Of a stretch of 64,000 nt of DNA, positions 1 through 10,819 are shown in pieces. The notes under the pieces are model-generated. The model saw nothing but the letters and a program-made list of their open reading frames with translations. It made no database searches and was not told the DNA's origin. Origin of the DNA: Gnetum montanum (lineage: Eukaryota > Streptophyta > Gnetopsida > Gnetales > Gnetaceae); assembly GCA_015680685.1 (NCBI GenBank), contig MNCI01017913.1, positions 890,490 through 954,489 of the forward strand, read 5' to 3'. A program made the position numbers and the translations under genes. Numbering within the stretch: position 1 is the stretch's first letter; the number at the start of each line of letters is the position of its first letter.

Positions 1-150
1 TGTAGGATTCCAAGGGAATCGTTGCTGTGACCAATCTACACCTCATGATTTTTCGTAAACTTCCCTAGAGGTATTACATCTACATTTTTATGGACGTGGG
101 TATAGATCGCTTACAGGGCTACCTGTAAAATACGGATTGAAGCTTTATCT
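1..150 (-). mobile_element. D1 internal leader (partial)
   Basis: This is the first internal sequence of gypsy element D1, which runs leftwards out of the window. It is assigned only by position, because it lies immediately downstream (on the minus strand) of the putative primer-binding site and LTR of D1. No coding sequence is recognised in it. Confidence 0.5.
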
Positions 151-169
151 GGCCCTCCTTCTAGCACCA
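151..169 (-). other. D-family putative primer-binding site (D1)
   Basis: On the minus strand this reads TGGTGCTAGAAGGAGGGCC. It lies 11 bases from the LTR end at 181. Nearly the same 19-mer sits beside D-family LTRs at 5695-5713, 36902-36920 and, more decayed, 52680-52698. Position and conservation suggest a tRNA primer-binding site, but I could not name the tRNA. Confidence 0.7.
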
Positions 170-180
170 GAAAACTATAA

Positions 181-1639
181 TGACAAAAAACATCGATCGC
201 TAGAAAATACCAAACGAAACCCATGTACACAGTCTTAACCATGGATCCGTGCAAGGGCCGTGCTAGAGAAAACGAATCCGCGGTGCCCTGAACAATCTTG
301 TCGATCAGATAGGGACTTACTCAATTAGTAAATTGGCGAATATTGTGATAATATGTGTATTAGATATTCTGTGAAACAATTTGATTCGATAAATCATAAA
401 AGGAGTAGAAAACAATGTAAATGAATTGAAATAACGACAATGTCAACGCGACAAGGAGGATCGGATTTAAGATGAATGCGCAATTCCAATATCTATGTTT
501 TGACTCAAAGACTGAGTATATTGTATACAAAGTTCCAATGGCAAACTCCACTTATCTTGTGCGAAGCATAAACAAAATAACAAGAAAACTGTTCAACAAG
601 GAGTACAGAATGAAGCTCGGTCTACCTCGTAAGCTAAAGATGGGATGCAAGGATAGTCAAGCCTGGATGTCTATCGATCAACTGTTTCTGATCAATAGAT
701 CTTGTCGACCGCACCAGACGATCTTTTGATCTCTGATCTGCTTCCTTTACCTTAGGTAGTCTCTGCTCAACACTGCCAATGATCACCAATCGAAAGAACT
801 GTATTTTCGCGAAAGGACTGATCACTCCTGCTGCCAATGCTCAGCTGCCAATGCTCAAGCAAAATGCCTTCTATCTCTGCTAAAAGGTGATGCTGCCAAA
901 AAGGCCCCTCATGAAGATCGTGATCCTTTCGCCAACTGGAGTATTTATAGGTTCGGTAGTACGTGGAGAAGGCACAGCCCTGATGACACGTGTCTCGAAC
1001 CTTCAAAATACCGTTGACTTGGTAGACTTTATGTTGAAGACTGGTCATGTCGCATCACGTTCTTGGGAAGGGGAGCAAAGTACGCTGTCGACCACTTCCG
1101 CTGAAGCCGCTTCATGATTACGCATAATATGCTCATCAGCGTATTGTGCATGTGGATAGCAGGTGCATATCTAGTACTGCTTTAGTCAGCTTTACGTTGT
1201 ATTACATTTGTTTACGATGCGTTGCGTGGCGGAGCGTAATAGAGCATGGAAGTAGTCGATTCAAGCTGTTTTATGCTCATTCACGTCGCAAAGCGTAATA
1301 GATAATAAAAATGGTCAACTTTATAATAAATTACGCTTGTCTACGCTGTGTAGCGTAATGAGCGTAAAGCGGCCATTCCACAAAAAAAGAAGAAACCATT
1401 CTACCACGCTTCTTTGGACTTTGACTTTGGCTTTCTCAAAGCTCATTACATTTCTCTGCGTAACGGAGTGTAAAATCGAGCCTGAACAAAAGACTTGGTG
1501 GAATATGCAACAAGTCTTTCTGGACACTTGATGCTGCGCACCCTTTTGCCTTGTTCTATCTTCTGGATTTTTGTGGCACACTTTCGCCCGAATCGTGAAT
1601 CTTCGCCTTAGGCCAATTTGCAATTTCTACGGTGTTTCA
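181..1639 (-). repeat. D1 5' LTR
   Basis: This is an LTR of about 1459 bp. On the minus strand it begins TGAAACACC at 1639 and runs to TCA at 181. Both ends match other D LTRs (D4 at 12794, D5 at 44178, D3 at 38037). It keeps far more CpG than the other copies, suggesting it is one of the youngest insertions. It carries repeats of GCGTAAT/ATTACGC between about 1117 and 1460, decayed in older D copies. Short open frames here, such as 472-729, have no recognisable homology and lie wholly inside the LTR. The right boundary abuts family-H internal sequence, so D1 inserted into H. Confidence 0.8.
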
Positions 1640-2611
1640 ACTACTACCAACAGCAGTGAGAAACCTCCTCAACATCCAAAGCGCCCCTTCTTTAAACATG
1701 GCCGTAAGAAGGGACAACATAATTCAGAGGCCACTACATCCTCCAACTTAGCATAAGTCCCACACTTTGGTGCACCCTTATCTTTGAATCCAACGCCTCA
1801 TGTTACTTCATCAAGGCCACCAACTAACACTCCAACAACCATACGGCCCAATGAACACAACCATGGGAGGCATCATCCTAATCCTTGCATACCATCTAAC
1901 GGTCCCAAATATCATAGTGGGTCAACTCTTTATCTGGGAACTACATCGTATAAAGTGCCCCACTATGCTTACTACAATCAAGTGTGTGAACCCTGATGGG
2001 GTAAGTATGGACCAGTTCCAATACTTCCAACATGCAAGGATCCTCAACCTTCATTTATTAATCCTTTTCATGTTCAACCATTTAGTTATGGAGGATATCC
2101 CCCATTCTAAATAATAAGTAGGATTAATAAATATTTTTCATTTTCTTTAATTTAACAGCTTTTTGATTTTCAGTTTTTCATTTTTCAAATTTTTGTTTTA
2201 TCTTTTTATATTTTTATGTTTCTGTCTTTTTACATTTTTGTAAGTAATCTCATCTATGAATAAAAAACTCATGTGGATCGTTGGTTAAGGTGTGTTCTAT
2301 GTTATTAAGTCATAAGTGATCAATTATTTGGAACAGTGAGTCCATTACACCCACTCATCCACTCTACAAATAAGAGGTTCTATTCGAGGGTACAGTGATA
2401 TTCTTGACATTCTTAAAACTTAAAATTAATTTTGTGTTCATTGTACCCAAAATGAAGAAGAACATACCAAGAGGGAATGATTAGGGTGTGACATCAAGGG
2501 GACTTGTGGATTCTCTTTGATGACTTCTGTGGGAGTTATCATGCAACGTAGTTGTACTAAGATCCTTGTAGATCTAACGGAAAATGGGAGTAAGAGTAAT
2601 CAAAAGAGTAA
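1640..2611 (+). mobile_element. H element: gag 3' end and 3' untranslated region
   Basis: This matches, on the opposite strand, about 27710-28860 of element B almost throughout. Positions 1640-2110 correspond to the Pro/Gln/Tyr-rich C-terminal end of the B Gag, in broken frames. Positions 2111-2611 are the T-rich untranslated part. Similarity to B stops at about 2608, just before the H LTR, after a purine-rich run (2580-2608) that could be the polypurine tract. So in H gag leads straight to the 3' LTR, whereas B carries 4.4 kb more. Confidence 0.7.
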
Positions 2612-2628
2612 TCATGCAGCTGTGATCC

Positions 2629-2676
2629 GCCGCGATATCATGTACACGATATCACAGTCCGAAATGTCTATAAATA
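2629..2676 (+). promoter_or_regulatory. H LTR promoter: CGATATC motifs plus TATA box
   Basis: Two GATATC-centred sites (CGCGATATCATG and ACACGATATCAC) stand directly upstream of CTATAAATAAGAGG. The same arrangement is seen in the B and C LTRs, so this is probably the U3 core promoter of the family. Confidence 0.6.
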
Positions 2677-2820
2677 AGAGGTGGATTTCCCAATTTTAGG
2701 CATCTAGAGTTAGATTGTAGCGAAGCTCTAGCAATTTTCCCCTTCCAGAGATAGATTATTTTCCTGTGTCTGCCCACAGTGTGGTGAATGTAATTGTACG
2801 CCATCATTGCAGCATTTACT

Positions 2821-2852
2821 TTGTTTATTTATTTATTTATTTATTTGTTATT
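2821..2852. repeat. (TTTA)n microsatellite
   Basis: A simple tandem run of TTTA units inside the H LTR. Confidence 0.9.
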
Positions 2853-3331
2853 TACTGCTTTCGTAGTTAATCTTTCTTACCCTTATCTCCTAGAATGTGG
2901 AATGAGTACGACTTGATTACGAGCATTTAAGTGTGACTACTTGGTAACCTAATGGCATACCTAGCATCTGCGCTTGGTAATCCTAGTGGTAGTTGTGCAC
3001 GAAGTCCAAGATGTGTATAGATGATTAAGGAACAGATGCTCATCGCACTTAGGCTAGATTAGATTCTTACCCTTTTCCTCCTAGCTTAGTTAATTACTAC
3101 TTTCCATTGCCTTCAAGAGTAGCATTAGATTAGGAATAAAGCATACACCTCACTCTAGACTAAACCATATGTGACAAAGCTAATACTAGTCTAGGTGGGA
3201 AGATAGCAAATTATGACCTAAGGATAACTGTCTAGGTGCCACAACTAGTCCGTCTGTGGAGCTTGACCGGATCACGCTTGAGAACGCTCGTATTCGTATG
3301 GTTGAGTATAGGGGTACCTCGCCACTCATCA

Positions 3332-4076
3332 ATGAGAAAGAAGTTTGTGCTAGTATTTGGGGCATACAGGGGACAAAAGAGTTATGAGATGCTTGTTTTT
3401 CTTGGGATCCTAATGAGGGTCTAACGAATATGTTTAAGTGAGATGGTGAGGAAGACATCACCATGTCTGGGTGAACAAATTTAGGTTGTATGAAAAAAGG
3501 AGTTGATGAAAATAAGGAGGTGGATTGAGACACAAGTTGTGTTTGGTGCATGGTAATGATGGGTGTGGACCCAAACATGTTAGGATTGATAGAAGAAGAG
3601 TTGGGTCTTGAGACTTGTTCCATCAATGAGGTAAGAGACTTGGAGTTTGGTGTGGCTATATAGGGAGCCAGAGTTTGAAAAACACTTATAATGAAGGTGT
3701 CTAGCTCTTATTTAGCCTCAAACTCATCATCCTCTCCTTGATGATCCTCTAAACTAATACCCTCACTAAACTCATCAAACTCTATGAGTTATATGAGCAT
3801 TTATGCATAGAAGTCAATGTGGGGGATTTGGTCATAGTGGCATGGGATGTCTTCTTTTCTACCCTAGTATATAATTTTGAATTGACACTTAGTGTCAAAT
3901 TCGGGATGTGGTATCAATAAACTAACTTGCATTTTAGCATAGAGGAATTTGTAGAACTCCTCATTAATAACTATAAAATCTAGGTTTTTGCCTCTTTTCC
4001 TAAGCAATTACCTTCGTTCTATGACTATAGGGTCTTTTGGGTCATAGACATGAATTGCATCATGGCTAGATACCAT
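3332..4076 (-). pseudogene. D2 gag N-terminal region, decayed
   Basis: Read leftwards from an ATG at 4076, the translation contains a block around HDAIHVYDPKDP. It corresponds to NQDAMRIYDPKYP in D5 (53596 onward) and NQESIHIYDLEDL in D3 (about 18270). Similarity continues for some 100 residues through several stops and frame changes. It ends at 3331, where the H LTR begins, so H appears to have inserted here. The open frame 3186-3626 (-) spans the D2/H junction and is not a natural gene. Assignment to gag rests on the D5 copy, where a gypsy Gag core follows. Confidence 0.6.
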
Positions 4077-4716
4077 GTTTATCAAGTTAAGAAGTAGTAT
4101 GGTTGATCAACTGAAAGACATGGTAAAAAAGTACTAAAAATGACTAAACAAGGTCGTAAAAGGTTAAATAAAGTGTAAATTCCAACAAGTAGAATTTAAA
4201 AATGGCTAAAAGAAGAAAAAATGGTTGAAAACCAATCACTTACTATAAATAGAAAGTGGGGATCAAGGAAGGTATACCCTATTTACTAAAATGGGAAAAA
4301 AAGGTTGGTGTCAAACCCCACCCACATTGGGCTTCCTCGCTACACCTACATTGGGAGAAAAAAGGGGGAAGAAAGAGGGAAAGATTTAAAATTTTAAGTT
4401 TTCTACATAACATTGGGGAAGTGAGGTTTGCTTTTGGAATGTAAACTAAATTGAAAACTTAATTTTTTTCAAAAATGAGGTTTTACTAGGTTGTTAGTGT
4501 TAAACCTACTACAAATATTTTACAATAACAAAAAAGGTAAAGGTTTTTTAAAAGTACCAATGTTGGCTTTAAAAGTTCCTAGCAACTGCTATGAAATTTT
4601 CAAAACCCAAACACCCACACTAAGAAGGGTATCATACACACCCACACTAGCTTTAAGATTTCAAAAAAATATTGTGAAATTTTAAAACCCAAAATCACCT
4701 ATAGCCTAAACATTGG
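4077..4716 (-). mobile_element. D2 leader, distal part
   Basis: AT-rich non-coding sequence between the D2 gag start and the GC-rich island. With 5555-5694 it makes a leader of roughly 780 bp, close to the spacing between primer-binding site and gag in D5 (about 900 bp) and D3 (about 800 bp once its insertion is removed). No gene is seen. Confidence 0.6.
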
Positions 4717-4724
4717 GTTTTGGT

Positions 4725-5546
4725 CCCCCCCCCCAGCAACTTATCCAGCGGACCTGCAGAGCATGGCGTGAGATTGCGGACGCCATGGGGAAGACGCCGA
4801 CATACGAACCTGACTGCGTCATCTACTAGGATGATGAGGAGCTATCGCGGATGGTCTGCCAGTGCGGCTAGGCCACCCTGCTGCAGAGGCTGGTCGGGGA
4901 CCCTGACCTTCCTAACAATTCATTCTTTACTAACTGGCACGGGGATCAGACCTACTTTCAAGGTCGAGAAATTCACCTCATGGAAGTTGCCCTGGCCAAC
5001 TACCTGGGGGTCCCGCCCGCTGGGGAGGTCATCCTGCCGACCTCTCGCGGCCTCCATAACTCTGCGACCTTCTTCGAGGGGCTTTCCCCGAGAACGCAGA
5101 GCCGTCAGGTCCCTCGAACTTCCCTCCCGCGCCTCTGGGCTCGTGCTGCTGCCTTGGTGGAAAGCTTTTTTGTCCAGTCTGGCAATGTTTCCAAGCTCCA
5201 GGGGCTGCATTTTACTTTCCTGCGGTGCTTGAAGGAAGGCACCCAGGTTAACCTGCCGCATTTCTTCCTCGAGGCCCTCCGCCTTAAGCGACGCGGTCGC
5301 CACTCGGGGTTAATTTTAGCTCTATGGTAGGGGGCGGGGGGCAGGGGGCACCGGGCCCATCCTCTGCCCCCACTAGGGCTTGCCTCGCTGATGCCCCTTG
5401 CTTCCCCCACTTCCCCCACCCCGCCCACTCAACGGTGTCGGGCCGCTTTGAACCTTACCTGGGGACGCCGCTCCCGCCGCAATCCTGCCCCCTCGCCTGA
5501 CCCCCCCAGCACCCCCCCGAATTGGGAGGCGGAACTTCAACAGGCA
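4725..5546 (+). mobile_element. GC-rich inserted island
   Basis: Base composition switches abruptly from AT-rich to strongly GC-rich, starting with a run of ten C. The 8-mer GTTTTGGT occurs at both edges (4717-4724 and 5547-5554), which could be a target-site duplication of 8 bp. No clear terminal inverted repeats are seen, so the element class is unknown. The island lies inside the D2 leader and carries one long frame (next entry). Confidence 0.5.
4758..5330 (+). pseudogene. Extra-ORF copy 3 (plant retroelement ORF), two stops
   Basis: One frame reads from about 4758 to the TAG at 5328 with two internal TAG codons (near 4827 and 4872). The last 116 codons from Met at 4980 are open. It has a FQGREIHLMEVALANYLGVP-type block, then about 55 residues later KLQGLHFTFLRCLKEGTQVN. 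This spacing and pattern (a Y/F-x-G-x-x-I block followed by a leucine-rich tail with G-x-x-V/I-N) resembles the putative plant transposon-protein domain found in extra ORFs of plant LTR elements. The ORFs at 23440-26284 and 58568-60160 show the same pattern. The family call is from memory of the pattern, not from a search. Its high GC sets it apart from the other two. Confidence 0.45.
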
Positions 5547-5694
5547 GTTTTGGTGATAGGGGGATGGGTGGCAATGTTGGGTGTTGTAAGAATTTAAATG
5601 TTTTTACTACAAAATTTCAAGGTTTTGGATTTGAAAATAGCATTATTAAATAGACAAAAGGATTGGATGAAGAACTTGAGGGAAGGCCCTCCTT

Positions 5695-5713
5695 TTAGCA
5701 CCAGAAAATTATT
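5695..5713 (-). other. D-family putative primer-binding site (D2)
   Basis: The minus strand reads TGGTGCTAAAAGGAGGGCC, one base from the D1 version. The LTR end lies 10 bases away at 5723. Confidence 0.7.
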
Positions 5714-5722
5714 GCAACTGGA

Positions 5723-6900
5723 AAATTTGATCGTTGGAAAATTAAAAATCTTGGCATATCAACCTCAACCCCAAGTCCCCAGGGCTTTCAAAAAATGGGA
5801 TTCATGATGCCTTGGATGATCTAGTAGATCACCTAGGGACTTAGAGAATGAAAAAAAATAATGCAATAAAAAGAAAAATACAAATATAAATAACCAAGAG
5901 AAAACACAAATTACACACAAAACTAAAATCTTAAAACTTTATTAAAAGATAAAGGATGAGTTTAAGGGATGTGTACAAGAAGTGCCCATAGGAGAGAAAA
6001 GAGGGTTCGAAGTTCATTGAAGCCAATGAAATCCACTTCATGATCTAGATGCTCTACCACTTTTGATGTTATTGAAGCATCCTTTGGTGCTACCCTAGAT
6101 TTCCAATGTTGGTCACTACTGGGAATGAAAATTATGAAGGATTTGGACTACCAAAATGTCCCACATGAGGAGTTGAGGATCCTAAGGATGCAACATGGAA
6201 GCCACAAACTTACAAATTACAAGAGGGTAAAGAGGGTTACAAGGCTACAATGGTTCCACAGTAAGGAAGTTTAAGAAGCTACATTAGTGTAAGAGCTCTC
6301 ATATGCTAGGATGCCAATGCTCAAGGTATGTAAAAGTATGGAACTTGAAAATGGTGTTGGGGTTTAGATTCTATAGGTTTTCTGCCATGAATAGAGCTAA
6401 AAATTGGTTGCAATTTAGCTATAATTTGGATGCAAATGGCTGACAGATTGGTTGCAAATTGTTGCAAATTTCTACCACTTACAGGTAAGATGGATACCCA
6501 AATTTAGGGGGGAGGAGGGAGGGGGGAAGGATTACTATGTATGAAAAGTGCCACACCCCCATGGCCATTCTATTTACTATAAATAGTAATGGGGGCACAT
6601 CATCCATGCTAGCTTTGTTCTTCCATGCTAGGCCTTCAACCTTCTACATTGGCATGTAGGATCCTAGCTAGAGTTGATGCAACATTAAAACCTAGTTCAT
6701 GCTAATTCTATGTTGGGAGGGTGGTGTCAACATTGGGGGGATGAAGGATCAATGCTGAGGAGGAAGGTCAAACCATCCTCTACACTATACATGATGACTA
6801 CCACATCCTCCATGTTGTGATAGGTGAGATTTACCCTCCTATGTTGAGGGTAGGTGAACCACACCCCCCAGACATGCATTTCTAGCTTAGAAAGTGTTAT
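5723..6900 (-). repeat. D2 5' LTR (cut by assembly gap)
   Basis: The first 120 bases from 5723 match the terminal part of D4, D3 and D5 LTRs, including the block around GTCCCTAGGTGATC (near 5835, minus strand). The remainder to the gap at 6901 is AT-rich and holds no gene. If it has the usual D length it would end near 6850-7100, inside or close to the gap. Confidence 0.65.
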
Positions 6901-7003
6901 NNNNNNNNNNNNNNNNNNNNNNNNNNNNNNNNNNNNNNNNNNNNNNNNNNNNNNNNNNNNNNNNNNNNNNNNNNNNNNNNNNNNNNNNNNNNNNNNNNNN
7001 NNN
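6901..7003. other. Assembly gap, 103 N
   Basis: Unknown bases. The right end of the D2 LTR is probably hidden here. Confidence 0.95.
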
Positions 7004-7194
7004 TTAATTTTTCCACTTGGGAGATGAGGCTTTGATCACTTATGAGGCATTTTTCAACTCCAAAAGTATGAGATATGTGAGATTACTCCTCATTGATTAC
7101 AATCTTCATGTTTACAATGAATTTTTGCCTTGGGTTTCATCGGGTGAAGGCTACAAAAGGTTACAACATGAAATTTTGTTGGTATTTCAACTCT
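7004..7194. other. Unassigned 190 bp
   Basis: No similarity to the D or J LTRs was noticed. Both plus-strand open frames that cover it (from 7017 and 7093) are short and unrecognised. Confidence 0.4.
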
Positions 7195-7656
7195 CTTAAT
7201 CAAATTGAAGGCCTAAGGAGTCTATTTATATATTTTTTTCCTCTTATCTTTTCATCTTCCCTCCAATTTATCATTTAATTTAATGTTCATTAAAATTCAT
7301 GGGAGACGTCTACGAGAAATAGAAGATGTCTTTTCCAATTGCAAAGATGTTAAAGTAGATGTCTTCAAATCATGTGGGATGTCTCCACAAAGATGTCTAT
7401 AATGTAGATGGGATGTCTTACTTGCAAATGGGATGTCTCACTTACAAATGACATGTCTCCTCCCGTAAGGGCAAAATACAAAGGTGCTTATTTCGAGGCT
7501 TGGAACCTCTAGACATCTCCAAACAAGTCCCCATGGCCTCCAAAATACCCTTAAGTCATTAAAAAGGCCCCAAAACACTCCAAAACATGCCAAAACTCTA
7601 GGTAAAGATCCCATCATTGGAGAGATGTTATGTTGGCTTGTTTGATGTCCACATCA
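7195..7656 (-). repeat. J 3' LTR, truncated
   Basis: This matches 11148-11579 nearly throughout, ending in CCACATCA. The outer 330 bp of the J LTR (the part matching 10820-11147) is missing, so the left copy is truncated. It contains several GATGTCT/AGACATC motifs and one intact AGACGTCT at 7304-7311. Confidence 0.8.
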
Positions 7657-7670
7657 ACATCCTCCTCCTT
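7657..7670 (-). other. J polypurine tract
   Basis: On the minus strand AAGGAGGAGGATGT directly precedes the LTR start TGATGTGG, as expected for plus-strand priming of a minus-oriented element. Confidence 0.6.
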
Positions 7671-7878
7671 CAAAAGACTCTTGATTTCCATACAAGATGC
7701 CTTTACACCTGGGATAGCTCTTGCCCCCTACATAGGCCACAATTCACATACAAACTAAAGCATAACACACATGGAATGGGTAGAGCTCATAACATTTTTT
7801 CTCTACCATCCCAACTTATTTCATAAACACATATAAACACACAACACAATGTATGCATGACAAACATAAATGCACATG

Positions 7879-7892
7879 CACACACACACACA
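7879..7892. repeat. (CA)n microsatellite
   Basis: A short run of CA units in the J untranslated region. Confidence 0.85.
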
Positions 7893-8046
7893 GATGCACA
7901 CTAGCATAATTTTGTGCTTACATCACAATGGAGAAATTCATGAAGGAAGAGAGGAAATGATCTTTTCCCTCAAAGGCTTCACCATTTTTCCATTTTGAGA
8001 GTACCAAATCCCATGTGTTTCTTCCATGACCTACAGTAAAAGAAAA

Positions 8047-8526
8047 TTAAGGAAATTCAAAAGCATTAGGTCTTCTCAAACCAGTTTCCCTTATTTCATC
8101 CTTTTTCCTCTTCTTCACCTTCTTCTTCTTGGTTTTTGAAAGACTACTACTTAGCTTCCTTTCACCATTAGCATCACAGCAACTTGGATTTTCTTCATGC
8201 TTCTTATCCATTTCACAGCTAAGAAAATCAAGGTCATCAAAACCTTTGACAAATTCATCCTTGTCATAATCCATAGAAAGCATCTCCAATTTCTAGAAAA
8301 TCATATCATTATTAATGTCTTCACCAACATCAATAATGACCTTTCTACTATGACTACCAGCATAGCCATCATTATCCCATATAAAATCAAATTCATTACC
8401 ATCATTAGCTTTGCCCTCACTAACAATGGCATCAAAAATTACATTATTTATATTAAACAAAATAGGACTCAAAATATTATCATAATCACTACAATTATCA
8501 TGATGCACATCATTACCATTGAACAA
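8047..8526 (-). pseudogene. J second ORF, acidic with Lys-rich tail
   Basis: Two open stretches (8526-8293 and 8289-8047) are in the same frame and are separated by a single stop, so they probably were one ORF of about 160 codons. The first part is rich in Asn and Asp; the end holds a strongly basic KTKKKKVKKRKKDE segment that looks like a nuclear-localisation signal. It shows no similarity to protease, RT or integrase. It lies downstream of gag in the same orientation, where a polymerase would normally be. I do not recognise the family. Confidence 0.45.
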
Positions 8527-9041
8527 ACCACTACCATGCTAAAATGAAAAACTAGCATCCATCATACTTGCTTCAACATGAAAGACATTACTACCATCAA
8601 CAAGGTAAAGCTCACACTTACTTACCTCTTCATGGCTTCTATCATCCAATTTTTGTTCAAGTTAATCTTCAACATGTGGTTGTCCAATCTCATCAAAGCT
8701 TGAAGAATTCAAGATTCCAAATAGAAGTTCCCAATTCCAATGGCTTCTCCTCTTCAAAGGAATAATCAACATGCTCTTCATCTCCTTTTGGAGGTAAAAA
8801 CTAAAAAGATAAACTCTCCTCATGGATTTAACATCATTTTCATCAAAAATAGCAAGAAATCATTCTTTCACATACCTTGGCTAGAAGAATCCCCTATCTC
8901 CCATGAGATAGCCTCAACTTGACTTAGAATCTCATTTTCTTTACCACAAGGTATAGGAAAATTGCAAAAATTATGAGAAGCATACCTTCTAGTAATGCTC
9001 TTGACCCTTCTTGGAGAAGTCCCTTGATGCTTATCATTCCT

Positions 9042-10370
9042 TTAGCTTAAATCCTTCACCTCCCATGACTCATGAGATAGGAGCTCTCCTTGATTAGTAG
9101 CATATACCATCTTGGACTTTAAAGATCTCATGATCTCTTTGATGGAGTCCTTGGTTTCCTTCCTTAAAACCTTGGGGTATTGAGCACTCATTTTCTCAAC
9201 AAGAGATACTTGAGAACTCATTTTCTCATTGCTCTTTACTTCATTAGATATTTCTTCTTCCTTATTTCCTTGATTAACATTTATATTTCTCATAAAAATG
9301 TAAGAATTAATTTTTGTTTCATCTTCAATCACAAGAGGTCTACCTTCATTGGAGGATTCTTCCTTTTCTAAGATTTGAAGTTCCTTTCTCTTGAAAACCT
9401 TTGGCTTAATATACTTCCATTTTTTGTGTTCCTTTTCACCACAATTGAAGCATTGAAGGTTGGAGACATAACCATTTCCTAGATCCTTTCCATTCCTAGG
9501 GTAGTCTTTCTTGGAATCTTGACCCTCCTTAAACTTCTCTTTCTTCTTATTGGTGTCTTCCTTGGAATTTTCATTCTCCTTGTCTTCTTTCTCACTTTCA
9601 AAAGCTTTGGAGTTATTGTCCTTAGAAGATTTAGGACCTCTAGTATAGCCTTGAAGTTTCTTTTCATCCTTAAGATCCAATTCAAACATCTCATCCAATG
9701 TTTGGGACTCATAGATGGTTAGCTCTTATTGATACTCCGTTTTAAGTCCTCCTTGAAAGTTAGATGCTTGTTCATAATCATCCCAATGAACTTTTTCAAG
9801 CTAGAAAGCCTTACAAAAATCCATGTAATAGTCCTTCGCACTCTTATCACCTTGCCTTAGGTACTTCAATTTTTGGATGGCCTCTTATCTATGATGAGTC
9901 TTCTCAAAGTTTTGCTTGAGCATGAACTACATTAAAGATCAGTCCTTGATAGTAGTATCATTATACATCTTGTAAGAATGACTTTCCTTCTCCCACCATA
10001 GAAGTGCTATGCCTTCCAATTTGGTTTCAAAAAAAGACACCTTTTGATGATTTTCCACATCTTCAAGTCCAAAGTAATTGTAAATCATTTTCAGCCAAGA
10101 TAGAAAAGCTATTGAAAGATTTGACTTTAGCATGAAGCATTCTTGAAGCATGTCTAAAAGCTTTTACAAGAGTGACTTCAATTACTTCAACTTGACTCCT
10201 TTAAGACTTAAAAGGCAGTTCCTTTTTTGCTTTCCTAGGAAAATTAAAATATTAAGACTTATTTTCAACACTAGGAGCATGAAGAAAAACATCCTCTTGA
10301 GCTTCTCCTTCTCCAAAGTATTCATCTTTAAATGTAATATCATCTTCAAGGGATGGCATTGAGGAATGTC
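9042..10370 (-). pseudogene. J gag, decayed
   Basis: The capsid portion at 10151-9939 contains AFLSWLKMIYNYFGLED followed by KVSFFETKLEGIALLWWE, the pattern of a Ty3/gypsy Retrotrans_gag domain (alpha-helical region ending in the ALxWW block). The ORF 9698-9042 (218 codons) is Lys/Glu-rich and has a CCHC-like knuckle, CFNCGEKEHKKWKY, whose last Cys is Tyr. Stops and frame changes separate the two parts. Gag would form the virus-like particle. No RT or integrase follows within J, so it could only have moved with enzymes from another element. Confidence 0.7.
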
Positions 10371-10800
10371 TTGAAGAAGGTCTTAGTGAAGAATTGATGA
10401 CTTGTACCCCTACTTAGAAGCTTTTGGTGAAGTAGCATGTCCTATGTTCCCTCCAAGCTTTTCAATTTTTTCAAAGGAAATTTTCATAAAACTCGATAAG
10501 GAAAGGTGAAATTTTCAAGATTTCTCAAGGAATGAAGCAAGAAATTCTCATATCTTAAGAGAAATAAGCATAAGGTCTTCAAACCCTAGCTCTTACAAGC
10601 CAATGGGTGTCCAATTCCATAATAATTTTCCAATTGTTGAAAGATATGAAAAACTTAGTAATCAAAGGGAAATTTTAAAATCCTAGAATGAGTAGAATAA
10701 GTCGCAAGAGAGAATTCATCCAAGCTTAAGAATTTGAAGTAATTCTTTGTAATTGAAATGATAATTATCCACTTGAATGCAATTGCCTTCAATTCCAAGA

Positions 10801-10813
10801 TGCTCTAATACCA
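10801..10813 (-). other. J primer-binding site, tRNA-Met type
   Basis: The minus strand reads TGGTATTAGAGCA, one change from the usual initiator tRNA-Met primer-binding start TGGTATCAGAGC. It lies 6 bases inside the LTR end. Confidence 0.75.
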
Positions 10814-10819
10814 ATCTAA

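Larger units (their letters stand above)
2615..3331 (+). repeat. H 3' LTR
   Basis: The right end CTCATCA at 3331 and the block before it are the reverse complement of the starts of the B and C LTRs (22507, 30308, 44643). The left end is placed near 2615 because B similarity ends there and the TATA box is then about 55 bases in, as in B. A start at 2518 (TGATGACT) is the alternative. Two decayed CGATATC motifs lie at 2629-2657 and a TATA box at 2669. A TTTA microsatellite at 2821-2852 lies inside. Confidence 0.7.

Noticed and set aside
472-729. 85-codon plus-strand open frame as a gene
   Set aside because: It lies wholly within the D1 LTR and shows no recognisable domain.
3186-3626. 146-codon minus-strand open frame as a gene
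   Set aside because: It crosses the H/D2 boundary at 3331, so it is a chance fusion of LTR and gag sequence.
4920-5303. 127-codon minus-strand frame in the GC-rich island
   Set aside because: It is antisense to the better supported plus-strand frame, and GC-rich DNA has few stops.
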